Shown here: one piece after another, positions 8,837 to 17,933 of the stretch
How positions within the stretch are numbered: the first letter of the stretch is position 1
How the letters are laid out: the number at the start of each line of letters is the position of its first letter
Source: Segetibacter sp.
GTDB lineage: Bacteria > Bacteroidota > Bacteroidia > Chitinophagales > Chitinophagaceae
Length of the DNA: 64,000 nt
Direction: 5' to 3'
Assembly (NCBI RefSeq): GCF_025963695.1
Contig: NZ_JAOQAH010000091.1
Location: forward strand, 62,001-126,000
Program-made: the position numbers and the translations under genes
Notes under the pieces: generated by a model
Seen by the model: only the letters and a program-made list of their open reading frames with translations
Database searches by the model: none
Told to the model about the DNA's origin: nothing

Positions 8837-9580
8837 CTAGGTGGTTTTAATTGTAGAAACTTTATAGTTCCAATCTTTAATGTCAGTAGAATATTGTGTC
8901 TGGTCAACAACAGGTCCGCGACAAACTCTTTCAATCGCAGGAGGAATGTCGTACTGCTCATTTGCTCTATAAATCAGTTCATCAAACAGCCACTTCGGAA
9001 TTATTTCGCGGTAGTCAGACGGATAAACGAACTGAAACATTAAAATTTGTGCAAGCAGTAGATGCCAATGCTGATCCATGCGAAAAAGCAGGTGTTTCCA
9101 ATTTATTTTCTGGCCGTATGTAAGCATAATATGGTTTATGTCGGCACCGTCAAACCGTTCCCTGTTCTGTACATAAAGCTTACACCAGATCAGCTCTTCC
9201 GGAGGAATCATTCGTACCTGTCTGCCAACAAACTCAGATGGCACCGCTCTTTGATACCATGTTTCGTCCACCCGGCAAATGTTGTTAACGGTATCGAAAA
9301 TAATATCAATAAAATATTCTCCTTTAAACACTTTAGCCAGCCAGCGTACATCAGTTAATTCGGTTTTGTATCCCTTTTCGCCAAAAAACTTCAAAATTTT
9401 AGGGTATTCGGTCGACTTGCAGAAGACATCTAAGTCTTTGGTATCCCTATAAATTCCGCTGTAGTGAAACATTGCGAATGCGCCTCCCAACATAAACTTT
9501 GCTCCGCTTTCTTCCAACAGGTCCAATGCTTCTCCATAAAATTCGTGCGCTTCTTTTTTTTGCTCTTCAGTTACTATCAT
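8837..9580 (-). CDS. Nucleotidyltransferase-fold protein
   Basis: 247 residues from the ATG at 9580 (MIVTEEQKKEAHEF); a longer frame from 9637 adds an untypical hydrophobic stretch and is less likely. The GGAFAMFHY loop (about 32-40) followed by DTKDLDVF (Asp about 49 and 51) and a later YFIDIIFD match the metal-binding geometry of the DNA polymerase beta-like nucleotidyltransferase superfamily, as in minimal nucleotidyltransferases and MNT/AbiEii-like proteins. It is the first gene of a tightly coupled pair with a metallophosphoesterase, suggesting opposing or sequential phosphoryl chemistry on one substrate. It is not a recognised toxin-antitoxin type. Confidence 0.8.
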   Translation of the reverse strand: MIVTEEQKKEAHEFYGEALDLLEESGAKFMLGGAFAMFHYSGIYRDTKDLDVFCKSTEYPKILKFFGEKGYKTELTDVRWLAKVFKGEYFIDIIFDTVNNICRVDETWYQRAVPSEFVGRQVRMIPPEELIWCKLYVQNRERFDGADINHIMLTYGQKINWKHLLFRMDQHWHLLLAQILMFQFVYPSDYREIIPKWLFDELIYRANEQYDIPPAIERVCRGPVVDQTQYSTDIKDWNYKVSTIKTT

Positions 9581-9748
9581 AAATGTGGCTTGTGTTGCTA
9601 GCAGAATAAAAGAACGTGCCACAGGTTTTTGTTTCAATTGGCCCTAACTGTTTTAGTACTTCGTCCAAGCTATAGGAGAGGTTTAGAGCTTTAGTTATAG
9701 GTCTTTGTAAGATTGTTGGTACAGGCATTTGTTCTTTGCCGTGTCATC

Positions 9749-9768
9749 GTTGCGTCGCAATCCGTTCG
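9749..9768 (+). repeat. Dispersed repeat, copy 5 (class 3)
   Basis: GTTGCGTCGCAATCCGTTCG, followed by TCTTTTTGTTTTTT. It shares the GTTGCGTCGCA core but has a different 3' half. It lies in the 353-bp divergent gap between 9580 and 9934, which otherwise holds the rimO promoter. Confidence 0.75.
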
Positions 9769-9916
9769 TCTTTTTGTTTTTTAATTGTGCGTTTTCAACA
9801 AACACGGTTTTGTGTCAAACAGAGAGCTCATTATCCAGTTTTCTTATAACCCTTCTTTTAGGGGAGAAGGTTTGGGCAATAAAAGGTTAAAATTCGTACC
9901 ACGAAACCAATCTTAT

Positions 9917-9924
9917 TACCTTTG
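9917..9924 (+). promoter_or_regulatory. -7 box TACCTTTG of rimO
   Basis: An exact TAnnTTTG match ending 9 bp before the ATG at 9934. The transcription start would fall almost at the start codon, implying a near-leaderless mRNA. Confidence 0.55.
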
Positions 9925-9933
9925 CCGCCTGTT

Positions 9934-11277
9934 ATGAAAGCAAGAACACTTAAAAGGGATAAGGTCAATATTATTACGCTTGGTTGCAGTAAAAATATGG
10001 TTGACAGCGAGGTACTAAGCGGCCAGTTACATGCAAATGAAATTGACGTAGTTCATGAAAGTGGAAAGTTAGACCACAACATAGTAATTGTAAATACCTG
10101 TGGATTTATAGATAAAGCCAAAGAAGAAAGCATCAATACAATTCTGGACCAGGTTAATTTAAAGAAGAGAGGCAAGCTGGATAAAGTGTATGTAACCGGC
10201 TGCTTAAGCGAAAGGTATAAGCAAAACCTGGAAGAGGAAATTCCGGAAGTGGATGCTTATTTCGGAACAATGGAGCTTCCTCAAATACTTAAGAAGTTTG
10301 ATATTGATTATAAAGCGGAGTTGGTAGGGGAGCGTTTATTAAGTACACCATCTCATTATGCTTATTTAAAAATTAGTGAAGGCTGTAACCGTACCTGCTC
10401 ATTTTGTGCAATTCCTTTAATGCGCGGCAATCACGTTAGTAAACCGATTGAACAATTGGTTGCCGAAGCTGAAGGCCTTGTAAAACGTGGGGTAAAAGAG
10501 GTAATGCTGATCGCGCAGGAACTTACCTATTATGGATTAGATCTTTATAAAAAGCGTGAGTTGCCTAAACTTTTACATGCACTTGCAGATATAAAAGGGC
10601 TTGAATGGATTCGGTTGCATTATGCTTATCCAAGCAAATTTCCCATGGAAATATTGGATGTGATAAGAGAGCGTGACAATATTTGCAAGTATATAGATAT
10701 GCCACTGCAGCATGCCAGTAACAACATGCTAAAATCTATGCGCCGGCAAATAACAAGAGAAGAAATGACCCAATTGGTGCACGATATACGTGAGCGGGTT
10801 CCCGGCATTTGTTTACGTACAACATTAATTACAGGTTATCCCGGAGAAACCGAAGCGGATGTTGAAGAACTAAAAGGTTTTTTACAAGAGACACGATTTG
10901 ATCGGGTAGGTATTTTTACTTATAGTCATGAAGAAAATACAAGTGCTTACGATTTAGTCGACGATGTTCCGGCAGAAGAGAAAGAACGAAGGGCACAGGA
11001 TATAATGGAAGTGCAGCAGGAAATAAGCCTTGAAAAGAACCAGGAAAAAATAGGTAAAACATTTAAAGTCTTAATTGATAAAAGAGAGTCGGGCCGCTAT
11101 CTCGGACGCACAGAATTTGACAGCGTGGAAGTAGATAATGAGGTGGTTATAAATACAACAAAGCGTTTACCAATAGGTGAGTTTGTAAATGTAAAAATTA
11201 CTAAAGCATACGATTACGACCTTGAAGGTGAAGTGGTTGAAGACGGGATAATAGATATGATTAAAAACCTGTTTTAA
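9934..11277 (+). CDS. rimO: Ribosomal protein S12 methylthiotransferase RimO
   Basis: 447 residues from the ATG at 9934; a TTG at 9922 lies in frame but inside the promoter box. RimO adds a methylthio group to an Asp of ribosomal protein S12 using two iron-sulfur clusters. The N-terminal MTTase domain has TLGCSKNMVDSE (Cys about 18) and further conserved Cys in VNTCGFI and VTGCLSER. The radical-SAM motif reads CNRTCSFC, and the C-terminus (about 380-447) is the TRAM domain. CSKN and MRGNHVSKP favour RimO over MiaB. It is followed 153 bp later by bshC. Confidence 0.95.
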   Translation: MKARTLKRDKVNIITLGCSKNMVDSEVLSGQLHANEIDVVHESGKLDHNIVIVNTCGFIDKAKEESINTILDQVNLKKRGKLDKVYVTGCLSERYKQNLEEEIPEVDAYFGTMELPQILKKFDIDYKAELVGERLLSTPSHYAYLKISEGCNRTCSFCAIPLMRGNHVSKPIEQLVAEAEGLVKRGVKEVMLIAQELTYYGLDLYKKRELPKLLHALADIKGLEWIRLHYAYPSKFPMEILDVIRERDNICKYIDMPLQHASNNMLKSMRRQITREEMTQLVHDIRERVPGICLRTTLITGYPGETEADVEELKGFLQETRFDRVGIFTYSHEENTSAYDLVDDVPAEEKERRAQDIMEVQQEISLEKNQEKIGKTFKVLIDKRESGRYLGRTEFDSVEVDNEVVINTTKRLPIGEFVNVKITKAYDYDLEGEVVEDGIIDMIKNLF

Positions 11278-11430
11278 AGGTTTATACTTTCAGGGCTAAG
11301 TCTTTTGTCTTCATCAAATTTCATTTTTTGCAGCCGTATTTCAAGTGCAGTTGTTCGTCGTATTTCCTTCTAATTATAAATTGAGAATCCTTCATTGATA
11401 ATCGCATAAATTGCAGCCCAACTAATTTTA

Positions 11431-13035
11431 ATGGAAGCCAGCTGTGAAAATATAAGTTACGAAAGCACGGGTTATTTTTCTAAGATGATGACCGATTATG
11501 TGATGGGCGATGAGAAATTAAAACCGTTCTATAAACATGCCGTTTCGGTAGATGGAATTAAGGCATCAATAGAAGCAAGGAAACAATTCAATACTCCGCG
11601 TGAGTTGCTTGTTCGTGAATTGAGAAACCAGTACAAAGACTTCTCATTAAGTCAAAGCCAGGAGCAGCATTTACAGTCGTTGTTAAGCGAAAATACGTTC
11701 ACTATTTGTACAGCCCATCAGCCAAATATTTTCACAGGGCCACTTTTTTTCATATATAAAATTTTGCATACTATAAGGCTTGCAGATGATTTAAATACTG
11801 CGATCCCGGGCTGCAAGTTTGTTCCCGTCTATTACATGGGTAGTGAAGATGCCGATTTGGATGAATTAGGACACATTAACCTAAATGGTGAGAAGCTGAA
11901 GTGGGAAACCAAACAGACAGGTGCTGTTGGAAGAATGAAAGTTGATAGGGCTTTAATAAAGCTGATTGAAAGTATTGCTGGGCAATTAGGAGTAACTGCT
12001 TATGGTGAGGAACTGGTTCGCCTTTTCAAAAACGCATACAAAGAAGGCGAATTGATTCAACAGGCAACTCTAACCCTGGTAAATGAGTTGTTTAAAGACT
12101 TTGGGCTAATTGTGCTGATACCCGATAATGCTGAATTAAAAAGGCAATTTATCCCAATTGTAAAAAAGGAATTAGTTCAGCAATTTTCACATAAAGTTGT
12201 GGGGGAAACAGCTGATCTACTAAGTGAACATTATAAAGTACAAGCAAGTGGGAGAGAAATAAACCTGTTTTACCTAACAGAAACTAAAAGAGAGCGGATA
12301 GAGCGGGATGGTGTTGGATATAAAGTAGAAGGTTTAGGGCTATTTTGGACTCAAGAAGAAATATTGCAAGAATTAAATAGCAGACCTGAACGCTTTAGTG
12401 CTAACGTTATTTTACGGGGTATTTTTCAGGAAAGCATTTTGCCAAATATTGCTTTTATCGGAGGAGGCGGAGAGATTGCCTATTGGCTGGAATTGAAGCG
12501 CGTGTTTGAAGCCTGTAACGTTCCTTATCCTGCGTTAATTATTCGTAATTCATTTTTGCTGGTTGAAGCAGTTCACAAAAAATTCGCTCATACTCTTGGC
12601 TTTAAAATAACAGATTTATTTCAGTCAACTGAAAAGCTACTGAATTCAGTGGTGGTGCGAGATAGCAGCCTTCAGCTAAGTCTTGATCAGGAGAAAGAAC
12701 AATTACAAGGCTTTTATAAGCATTTATCAGAAGTCGCTGAGAAAATTGACCCTACCCTTTCACAGCATGCTGCGGCATTACAAACTAAAGCACTGGAAAA
12801 AGTTGAGGGGCTGGAAAAGAAAATGCTACGGGCGGAGAAAAGAAAGTTTGAAGCCCAACAACGGCAAATATCAAAACTGAGAGAACAACTTTTTCCGGCT
12901 AACAGCCTCCAGGAAAGGCAAGAAAACTTTTCGCTTTTTTATGGAAAGTATGGTAAACAGTTGTTACAAAAAATGTATGATGTTTCTTCAGCCCTGAAGC
13001 AGGAGTTTGGTATCGTAGAGCTTACGAACAAGTAA
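11431..13035 (+). CDS. bshC: Bacillithiol biosynthesis cysteine-adding enzyme BshC
   Basis: 534 residues, typical for BshC, which adds cysteine to glucosaminyl-malate to finish the thiol cofactor bacillithiol. Recognisable blocks are TAHQPNIFTGPLFFIYK (about 92-108), VPVYYMGSEDADLDE (about 130-144) and AFIGGGGEIAYWLELK (about 341-356), followed by a long C-terminal coiled coil (about 440-500) that mediates dimerisation in the family. BshA and BshB are not in this window, as is usual for these dispersed genes. It implies bacillithiol-based redox buffering in this organism. Confidence 0.93.
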   Translation: MEASCENISYESTGYFSKMMTDYVMGDEKLKPFYKHAVSVDGIKASIEARKQFNTPRELLVRELRNQYKDFSLSQSQEQHLQSLLSENTFTICTAHQPNIFTGPLFFIYKILHTIRLADDLNTAIPGCKFVPVYYMGSEDADLDELGHINLNGEKLKWETKQTGAVGRMKVDRALIKLIESIAGQLGVTAYGEELVRLFKNAYKEGELIQQATLTLVNELFKDFGLIVLIPDNAELKRQFIPIVKKELVQQFSHKVVGETADLLSEHYKVQASGREINLFYLTETKRERIERDGVGYKVEGLGLFWTQEEILQELNSRPERFSANVILRGIFQESILPNIAFIGGGGEIAYWLELKRVFEACNVPYPALIIRNSFLLVEAVHKKFAHTLGFKITDLFQSTEKLLNSVVVRDSSLQLSLDQEKEQLQGFYKHLSEVAEKIDPTLSQHAAALQTKALEKVEGLEKKMLRAEKRKFEAQQRQISKLREQLFPANSLQERQENFSLFYGKYGKQLLQKMYDVSSALKQEFGIVELTNK

Positions 13036-13058
13036 ATATTGCTGACTTGCCTGGAATA

Positions 13059-14159
13059 TTAAATTCGGCTTTTTTGTATTATTCCACCTGCGATTACATC
13101 ATCACCTTCGTAAAATACTGCACTTTGGCCAGGCGCAATGCCTTTTACGTTTTCATAAAAATGGACCCTTAAGCCTTCATTTTCCGGATACATATTACAA
13201 AGGCTGCCGCTGTCTTTATACCTTATTTTTCCGATCGCCTCCATTCCTGGTGTAATTGTATCGTACTTCCCCATATTCAATTTGATGACCCTCATCGAGC
13301 TTTCATCAAGGTCCTCCGCATCGCCCAATACAACTGTATTACTTTCGGGGATTATTTGAGTTACAAACACGGGTCTGCCCATTGCTATTTCAAGACCCTT
13401 TCTTTGCCCGATAGTATAAAAAGGATAGCCTTTGTGTTTTCCTAAAATTTTACCTTCTTTGTTTACAAAGTTGCCCCCTGCTACTTTGTCTTCAAGCCCT
13501 TCAACTTTTCTTTTTAGAAAACCACGATAGTCGTTATCAGGTACAAAACAAATTTCATAGCTCTCGCTTTTTTTGGCAAGTTCCGGGTAACCCATGTCGT
13601 GAGCCATTTGCCTGATCTCTGTTTTATGGTAAATGCCAAGCGGCATAATTGTGCGGCTTAACAATTCCTGGTCGAGCCCCCACAACACGTAACTTTGATC
13701 CTTGGTAGCATCTTTGCCTTTGCTGATCACGTACCTGTCATTATCGTATAGGCGAACTTTAGCGTAATGGCCGGTAGCGATATAATCGCAATCTAAGGCA
13801 TTGGCTCTTTTTAATAAAGCACGCCATTTAATGTGGGTGTTGCACATTACACAAGGATTAGGCGTACGGCCAGCGAGGTATTCGTCAACAAAATTTTCTA
13901 TAACAAAATCTCCAAACTCTTCGCGTATATCTAATATGAAATGAGGAAAGCCATGATGAACCGCTGCAGCACGAGCGTCGTTGAAACTATCAAGGTTGCA
14001 GCAGCCGGTTTCTTTCTTACTGCTTCCGGCGCTGGCGTAATCCCAGGTTTTCATTGTAATGCCGATTACTTCGTAACCTTCATGATGCAACATGAGAGCC
14101 GTAACCGTACTGTCGATACCGCCACTCATTGCTACCAAAACTTTTCCTTTACGGCTCAT
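13059..14159 (-). CDS. mnmA: tRNA-specific 2-thiouridylase MnmA
   Basis: 366 residues. MnmA activates U34 of tRNA Lys, Glu and Gln with ATP and inserts sulfur to form 2-thiouridine. The PP-loop AMSGGIDSTVTA (about 9-20) binds ATP. The catalytic Cys pair lies in NPCVMCNTHIKW (about 101-112) and YEICFVPDNDYRGF (about 198-211). The C-terminal beta domain (about 270-366) contains YTIGQRKGL at its boundary. It converges on bshC with a 23-bp gap and has a TAATTTTG box upstream. Confidence 0.95.
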   Translation of the reverse strand: MSRKGKVLVAMSGGIDSTVTALMLHHEGYEVIGITMKTWDYASAGSSKKETGCCNLDSFNDARAAAVHHGFPHFILDIREEFGDFVIENFVDEYLAGRTPNPCVMCNTHIKWRALLKRANALDCDYIATGHYAKVRLYDNDRYVISKGKDATKDQSYVLWGLDQELLSRTIMPLGIYHKTEIRQMAHDMGYPELAKKSESYEICFVPDNDYRGFLKRKVEGLEDKVAGGNFVNKEGKILGKHKGYPFYTIGQRKGLEIAMGRPVFVTQIIPESNTVVLGDAEDLDESSMRVIKLNMGKYDTITPGMEAIGKIRYKDSGSLCNMYPENEGLRVHFYENVKGIAPGQSAVFYEGDDVIAGGIIQKSRI

Positions 14160-14178
14160 TACAAAATAATTTAGCCGG

Positions 14179-14186
14179 CAAAATTA
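14179..14186 (-). promoter_or_regulatory. -7 box TAATTTTG of mnmA
   Basis: On the minus strand an exact TAnnTTTG match, 19 bp before the mnmA start at 14159. Confidence 0.45.
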
Positions 14187-14289
14187 CGCAACTATTCCCT
14201 ATAGTCTCTTTGTTAACAGTCACAGCACTGCAATAAAGTATTGATTTAGGAAATAATTTTGAAACAAGGCTGACGAGGTAATCTTTGTC

Positions 14290-14514
14290 TTATAAGTATT
14301 TAAATACTGTCTGCCTGTATTCTTCCAAATCCGCTTCTGTTGTAAGTTCATCGAAAACTTCAGATCTTCCATCTGCATACTTTCTTGTAAGTACGACTGT
14401 TCCTCCCTGAATAACGGTGCTTTTGGCTCTTGTGAATATTTGCTCTAACTCCACTATTCCGCTAGTCATTTGAAGGTCTTCTACTTCGTTTACATTGATT
14501 ACATATTCCGTCAT
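14290..14514 (-). CDS. Small acidic conserved-type hypothetical protein
   Basis: 74 residues. The segments MTEYVINVNEVEDLQM, ELEQIFTRAKSTVIQGG and VVLTRKYADGRSEVFDEL suggest a mixed alpha/beta small domain with no signal peptide or membrane segment. Its shape vaguely recalls prevent-host-death/antitoxin-like folds (an ELEQIFTRAKSTVIQGG helix followed by a beta hairpin), but no toxin gene is adjacent, so no function is claimed. It is flanked by non-coding DNA with a repeat copy 118 bp downstream. Confidence 0.6.
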   Translation of the reverse strand: MTEYVINVNEVEDLQMTSGIVELEQIFTRAKSTVIQGGTVVLTRKYADGRSEVFDELTTEADLEEYRQTVFKYL

Positions 14515-14631
14515 TTCTTATATTTTTTACAAAGAAGTTCAAAAGGCTCTTTGTCGACTTATTGAGAAGGGATCTTAAATTGTCATAAACTCTCTCGAAC
14601 TAGGACTAAAGCTGCACAAGGAACTGAAGAA

Positions 14632-14651
14632 TAAACGTACTGCGACGCAAC
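14632..14651 (-). repeat. Dispersed repeat, copy 6 (class 3)
   Basis: On the minus strand GTTGCGTCGCAGTACGTTTA, about 86 bp downstream of the ChbG-like gene stop and in the same orientation. Confidence 0.75.
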
Positions 14652-14737
14652 GGTGATGCTTTAACAACTTATGCCGGTACTGAAAAGAATTATACTGTTA
14701 AAAATTGAGGTCGCAGAATTTTGAAGTAGGAGGTGGG

Positions 14738-15733
14738 CTACTGTAATTTATCTCTTCTTTCTTTCAACTCTCTCCAAGTAGTTAATACGATGCCTTCTTT
14801 TTGCAAAGCACTTTTAAAAGCCGGATCTGTCATTGCAAGCAAATCTCCTTTGCGTACCGGCCCGCTGTTACTAATAAAGGGAAATACGGCGGTTGGTGCA
14901 GTACAATGCATAATCATCATGGTAATCCCAGGCTTCAATGATTTTATTGCTGCAATGTATTTCTGGGTTTTAAAGGCTTGAATTTTTTTATCATCGTTGC
15001 TAATGTTGTCCGGAATCTTCCAATCATAACTTTCATTGTGCAGATCATCCAGCACAGGTAAACCTGCAGACCAAAGCATTTTACCAATTTGTCTTAATTG
15101 TTGCACCTGGGAGTCCGGTGCTTTCATTTCGCTTTGTATTAAGGTGTTGTGTCCGCCAGGTAGCATTACAGGAATTTTCTTTTCAATTCCAACCTTCACG
15201 TATCGTTCTATAAAAGCCGGCGTGGCAAAAAGCGTCCCCATATGAGAGTCTAAATGTGTAGGTATGAAACCCATTGTTACTGCCCTGTCAATTTGAGCCC
15301 TGATTTCTTTTTCTACTTCATCGGCAGTTGCGTGTTTTACTACATCCGCTACGCTGCGCCACAAATTACCTTCTATATCGGTTAAGCCAGGAACTTCTGT
15401 CTTCCCTGCCAGTGGCACCCACCTGTAATCTTTCCATTCCGACGTTAAGGTCAGGTGTAGACCGGCGTCTAAATTTTTATGCTCCTGAAGATAATGAACA
15501 AAGCCCGGTACCCAGGGGCAGGGCATCATTACGCTGCACGAATTAGCAACACCTTTGGTCATTGCTGTAATAGTACCTTCGTTTGAATCGAAGCTCATAC
15601 CTGCATCATCTATATGAAGGATAACTACTTTGGCGCCTTTTGGATAACCTAATTTTAAGGCATAAGTACTGTCGATAGTTTGCGCTTTACAAAAAGCGGC
15701 GGTAAAAACGAAAAGGAGAAAGATGTATTTCAT
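14738..15733 (-). CDS. Secreted ChbG/HpnK (YdjC-like) deacetylase
   Basis: 331 residues from the ATG at 15733, which begins a clear signal peptide (MKYIFLLFVFTAAFCKAQ). A longer frame from 15817 is rejected because it buries this signal. YdjC-type enzymes remove acetyl groups from carbohydrates such as chito-oligosaccharides, using a metal held by Asp and His. Visible motifs are VVILHIDDAGMSFDSNEG (about 35-52), GLHLTLTSEW and THLDSHMGTLF, which supply the Asp/His ligands. Export implies action on extracellular or periplasmic glycans. It stands alone. Confidence 0.88.
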   Translation of the reverse strand: MKYIFLLFVFTAAFCKAQTIDSTYALKLGYPKGAKVVILHIDDAGMSFDSNEGTITAMTKGVANSCSVMMPCPWVPGFVHYLQEHKNLDAGLHLTLTSEWKDYRWVPLAGKTEVPGLTDIEGNLWRSVADVVKHATADEVEKEIRAQIDRAVTMGFIPTHLDSHMGTLFATPAFIERYVKVGIEKKIPVMLPGGHNTLIQSEMKAPDSQVQQLRQIGKMLWSAGLPVLDDLHNESYDWKIPDNISNDDKKIQAFKTQKYIAAIKSLKPGITMMIMHCTAPTAVFPFISNSGPVRKGDLLAMTDPAFKSALQKEGIVLTTWRELKERRDKLQ

Positions 15734-15825
15734 AAGCGATCGTTTGAAGTATATTAAGGACGTTTTGGTTTGGATTACCGGCGTAAGTGAGATGTGCCCA
15801 ATATCTTTCCTGCTCAAATTAACGC

Positions 15826-15857
15826 AAAAAAGCCACCATTTGAATGATGGCTTTTTT
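15826..15857 (-). terminator. Terminator after hsp20
   Basis: AAAAAAGCCACCATT and ATGATGGCTTTTTT form a hairpin with one mismatch and T/A tracts on both sides. It lies 16 bp beyond the hsp20 stop. Confidence 0.75.
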
Positions 15858-15873
15858 CTAAAAGTTAGTTGGA

Positions 15874-16326
15874 TTATGAAATATTTATCAGCCTTGCTGG
15901 TTTTTGTTTTACTTCTTCGCGCTTTGGTATAACTAAATGAAGAACACCGTTTTCGTATTTTGCCTGAATGTTATCAGCATCAACTGCTTCTCTTGATAGC
16001 TGGAAGCTTCTTTGGAACGTTTGGTAGCTAAATTCTTTCCTTGTCCAGCGCTCGCCGTCTCTTTCCTCGTTTTCATGTTTCATTTCTGAACTAATGGTAA
16101 GAACGTTGTTATTCAGTTCTACTTTAAAATCTTCTTTTTTCATTCCGGGAGCGGCCATTTCGACTTCGAAAGTTTCTGCGGTTTCTTTTACGTTTACGGC
16201 TGGTACTGTTGTTCCCGTCATTGAAAAGTTAGAATTGCCCCAATCAAATAAATCCCTGGTAAAGAAGTCGTCAAATAATCCAGGCAAAGAGTTAATTAAA
16301 TTTCCGTTTCTTTTTGCGAGTGTCAT
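15874..16326 (-). CDS. Hsp20/alpha-crystallin family small heat-shock protein
   Basis: 150 residues. This is an ATP-independent holdase that keeps unfolded proteins soluble. The N-terminus contains LPGLFDDFFTRDLF. The alpha-crystallin domain spans about 40-150, with ETAETFEVEMAAPGMKKEDF, VLTISSEMKHE, the conserved LSREAVDADNIQAKYENGVL and a C-terminal IPKREEVK-type tail. It is a single gene with its own terminator. It carries an unusually strong ribosome-binding site (AAAAGGAGG) for this group of bacteria. Confidence 0.94.
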   Translation of the reverse strand: MTLAKRNGNLINSLPGLFDDFFTRDLFDWGNSNFSMTGTTVPAVNVKETAETFEVEMAAPGMKKEDFKVELNNNVLTISSEMKHENEERDGERWTRKEFSYQTFQRSFQLSREAVDADNIQAKYENGVLHLVIPKREEVKQKPARLINIS

Positions 16327-16331
16327 AATAG

Positions 16332-16340
16332 CCTCCTTTT
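16332..16340 (-). promoter_or_regulatory. Strong Shine-Dalgarno of hsp20
   Basis: On the minus strand AAAAGGAGG sits 5 bp before the ATG at 16326. Most genes in this window lack a recognisable Shine-Dalgarno, so this site stands out and fits high-level expression under stress. Confidence 0.75.
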
Positions 16341-16486
16341 AAATTTTAAGTTAATTAAGGTTTACGCCAGAAGTAAATCAAGCAAAATGCCAGCACTTGA
16401 CGCGCTGTAAATTTTTCAGAAAAGATTGGTGTATTGTCAGTTTAAGAGAAAAAATGTCAAGAAGAGGTAGTGAAACTACTTTTATT

Positions 16487-17806
16487 TTAAACCTTACTTT
16501 TATTTAAAAACCTTGTATTAAGGAGTACCGAAGAGGCTGATAGTCCTGTAACGAACCCCAGCCAAATGCCGGACGGCCCCATGTGTAATTTAAAAGATAG
16601 AAAATAACCGACAGGTATACCAATTAGCCAATATGCAATGGCAACAAAGGCAGCCGGTACTTTAACGTCTTTCATTCCTCTCAATAGCCCAACACCTATA
16701 GACTGCGTTGCATCAGAAATTTGAAATAAAGCAGCAAAGACAAGCAAAGAAGATGAAACAATGGCGACCTCGGCGTTATTGGTGAAGAGTAGAGGTAACT
16801 GGTTTTTTAGTATTATAAATAAAATGGCACAGATGAACCCGTAAATCAATCCCCCCACAATGGTACTAACTCCTATGCGGCGTAATAATCCTTTTTCCTC
16901 TCTTCCGTATGCATTTGCGACCCGTATAGATCCACCTAGTGCTAAACCCGCAGCCGCCATAAAAGTTGCGGTAGCAAGGTTAAGGGCAATTTGATGGGCT
17001 GCCTGTGACGTTGCTCCTAACCATCCAATCATAATTCCAGACACTGAAAAGGCCGCCACTTCCATCCCGTAAATGAGGCTGGTTGGTACACCAAGATGTA
17101 GTAGCTCTTTCCATGTTTTCACATCGGCCTTCCATGCTTGTTTTCTGATTTCTATATAAGGTTGAAATATTTTGTGTCGCCATACAATAATAATTAAGAT
17201 AACAACAATTAAGCACCTGGTAATCAGTGTTCCCAACCCCGCACCTGCTAATTCCATCCGAGGGAAACCAAACCTGCCATAAATAAAAATCCAATTTAAA
17301 AAAGCATTAATGGGTAGGGATAACAACGACAAGGTCATAGCGGTTTTTGTGTACTCGAGGCCGTCGCAGAATTGTTTTACCGAAGCAAACATAAGCATGG
17401 GAATAAGTGACCAGGCCATTAGCTTATAAAAAGGGACAGATAAAGCAGCAACATGTGGATCTTGTCCTAAATTGAATAAAAGCTTGTATGAAGAAATCAG
17501 TGTGACGGCGATGAGAATGGCAACAATGGTTGAAAGAAGAAATCCGTTAAATAAAACTTTTGAAGCCTGAAAAGTATTTCTTTGTCCGTTTGCAATAGCG
17601 GTTAGGGGTGATATGGCGATGGCCATTCCCATACCCAGGACTTGTGCAATAGAAATAATATTAATAACAAGCGATGACGCAGCTAGCTGCTGGTAATCAA
17701 CTGCTCCAATCATTGCGCTATCAATTAATCCTAGTCCAACCTGGGAGATGTTGCTAATAATAAGTGGAGCAGCAATATTTAAAGTCTTAGAGAATTCTTT
17801 GAACAT
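16487..17806 (-). CDS. MATE family multidrug/cation efflux transporter
   Basis: 439 residues from the ATG at 17806; a further ATG at 17824 lies upstream but overlaps the -7 box region. The sequence contains about 12 hydrophobic segments in two related halves, typical of MATE transporters. Typical elements are SQVGLGLIDSAMIGAVD near the N-terminus, the inter-half region and NAYGREEKGLLRR. These inner-membrane transporters use Na+ or H+ gradients to expel organic cations and drugs. It is monocistronic. Substrate is unknown. Confidence 0.92.
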   Translation of the reverse strand: MFKEFSKTLNIAAPLIISNISQVGLGLIDSAMIGAVDYQQLAASSLVINIISIAQVLGMGMAIAISPLTAIANGQRNTFQASKVLFNGFLLSTIVAILIAVTLISSYKLLFNLGQDPHVAALSVPFYKLMAWSLIPMLMFASVKQFCDGLEYTKTAMTLSLLSLPINAFLNWIFIYGRFGFPRMELAGAGLGTLITRCLIVVILIIIVWRHKIFQPYIEIRKQAWKADVKTWKELLHLGVPTSLIYGMEVAAFSVSGIMIGWLGATSQAAHQIALNLATATFMAAAGLALGGSIRVANAYGREEKGLLRRIGVSTIVGGLIYGFICAILFIILKNQLPLLFTNNAEVAIVSSSLLVFAALFQISDATQSIGVGLLRGMKDVKVPAAFVAIAYWLIGIPVGYFLSFKLHMGPSGIWLGFVTGLSASSVLLNTRFLNKSKV

Positions 17807-17812
17807 CTGCCG

Positions 17813-17820
17813 CAAAAGTA
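17813..17820 (-). promoter_or_regulatory. -7 box TACTTTTG of the MATE gene
   Basis: On the minus strand an exact TAnnTTTG match with only 6 bp to the ATG at 17806. Transcription should start at or next to the start codon, which makes this the best leaderless-mRNA candidate here. Confidence 0.55.
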
Positions 17821-17933
17821 ACATTTCGACTTAGAATACATAGGGCGGCTCTATTAGTATTTGCGGCTTTGGTTCAAAAAACGCCAAAAAACGCTTCTAT
17901 CTTTTAGAGAAGAAGGCCGTTCTTTCTTCCAGT

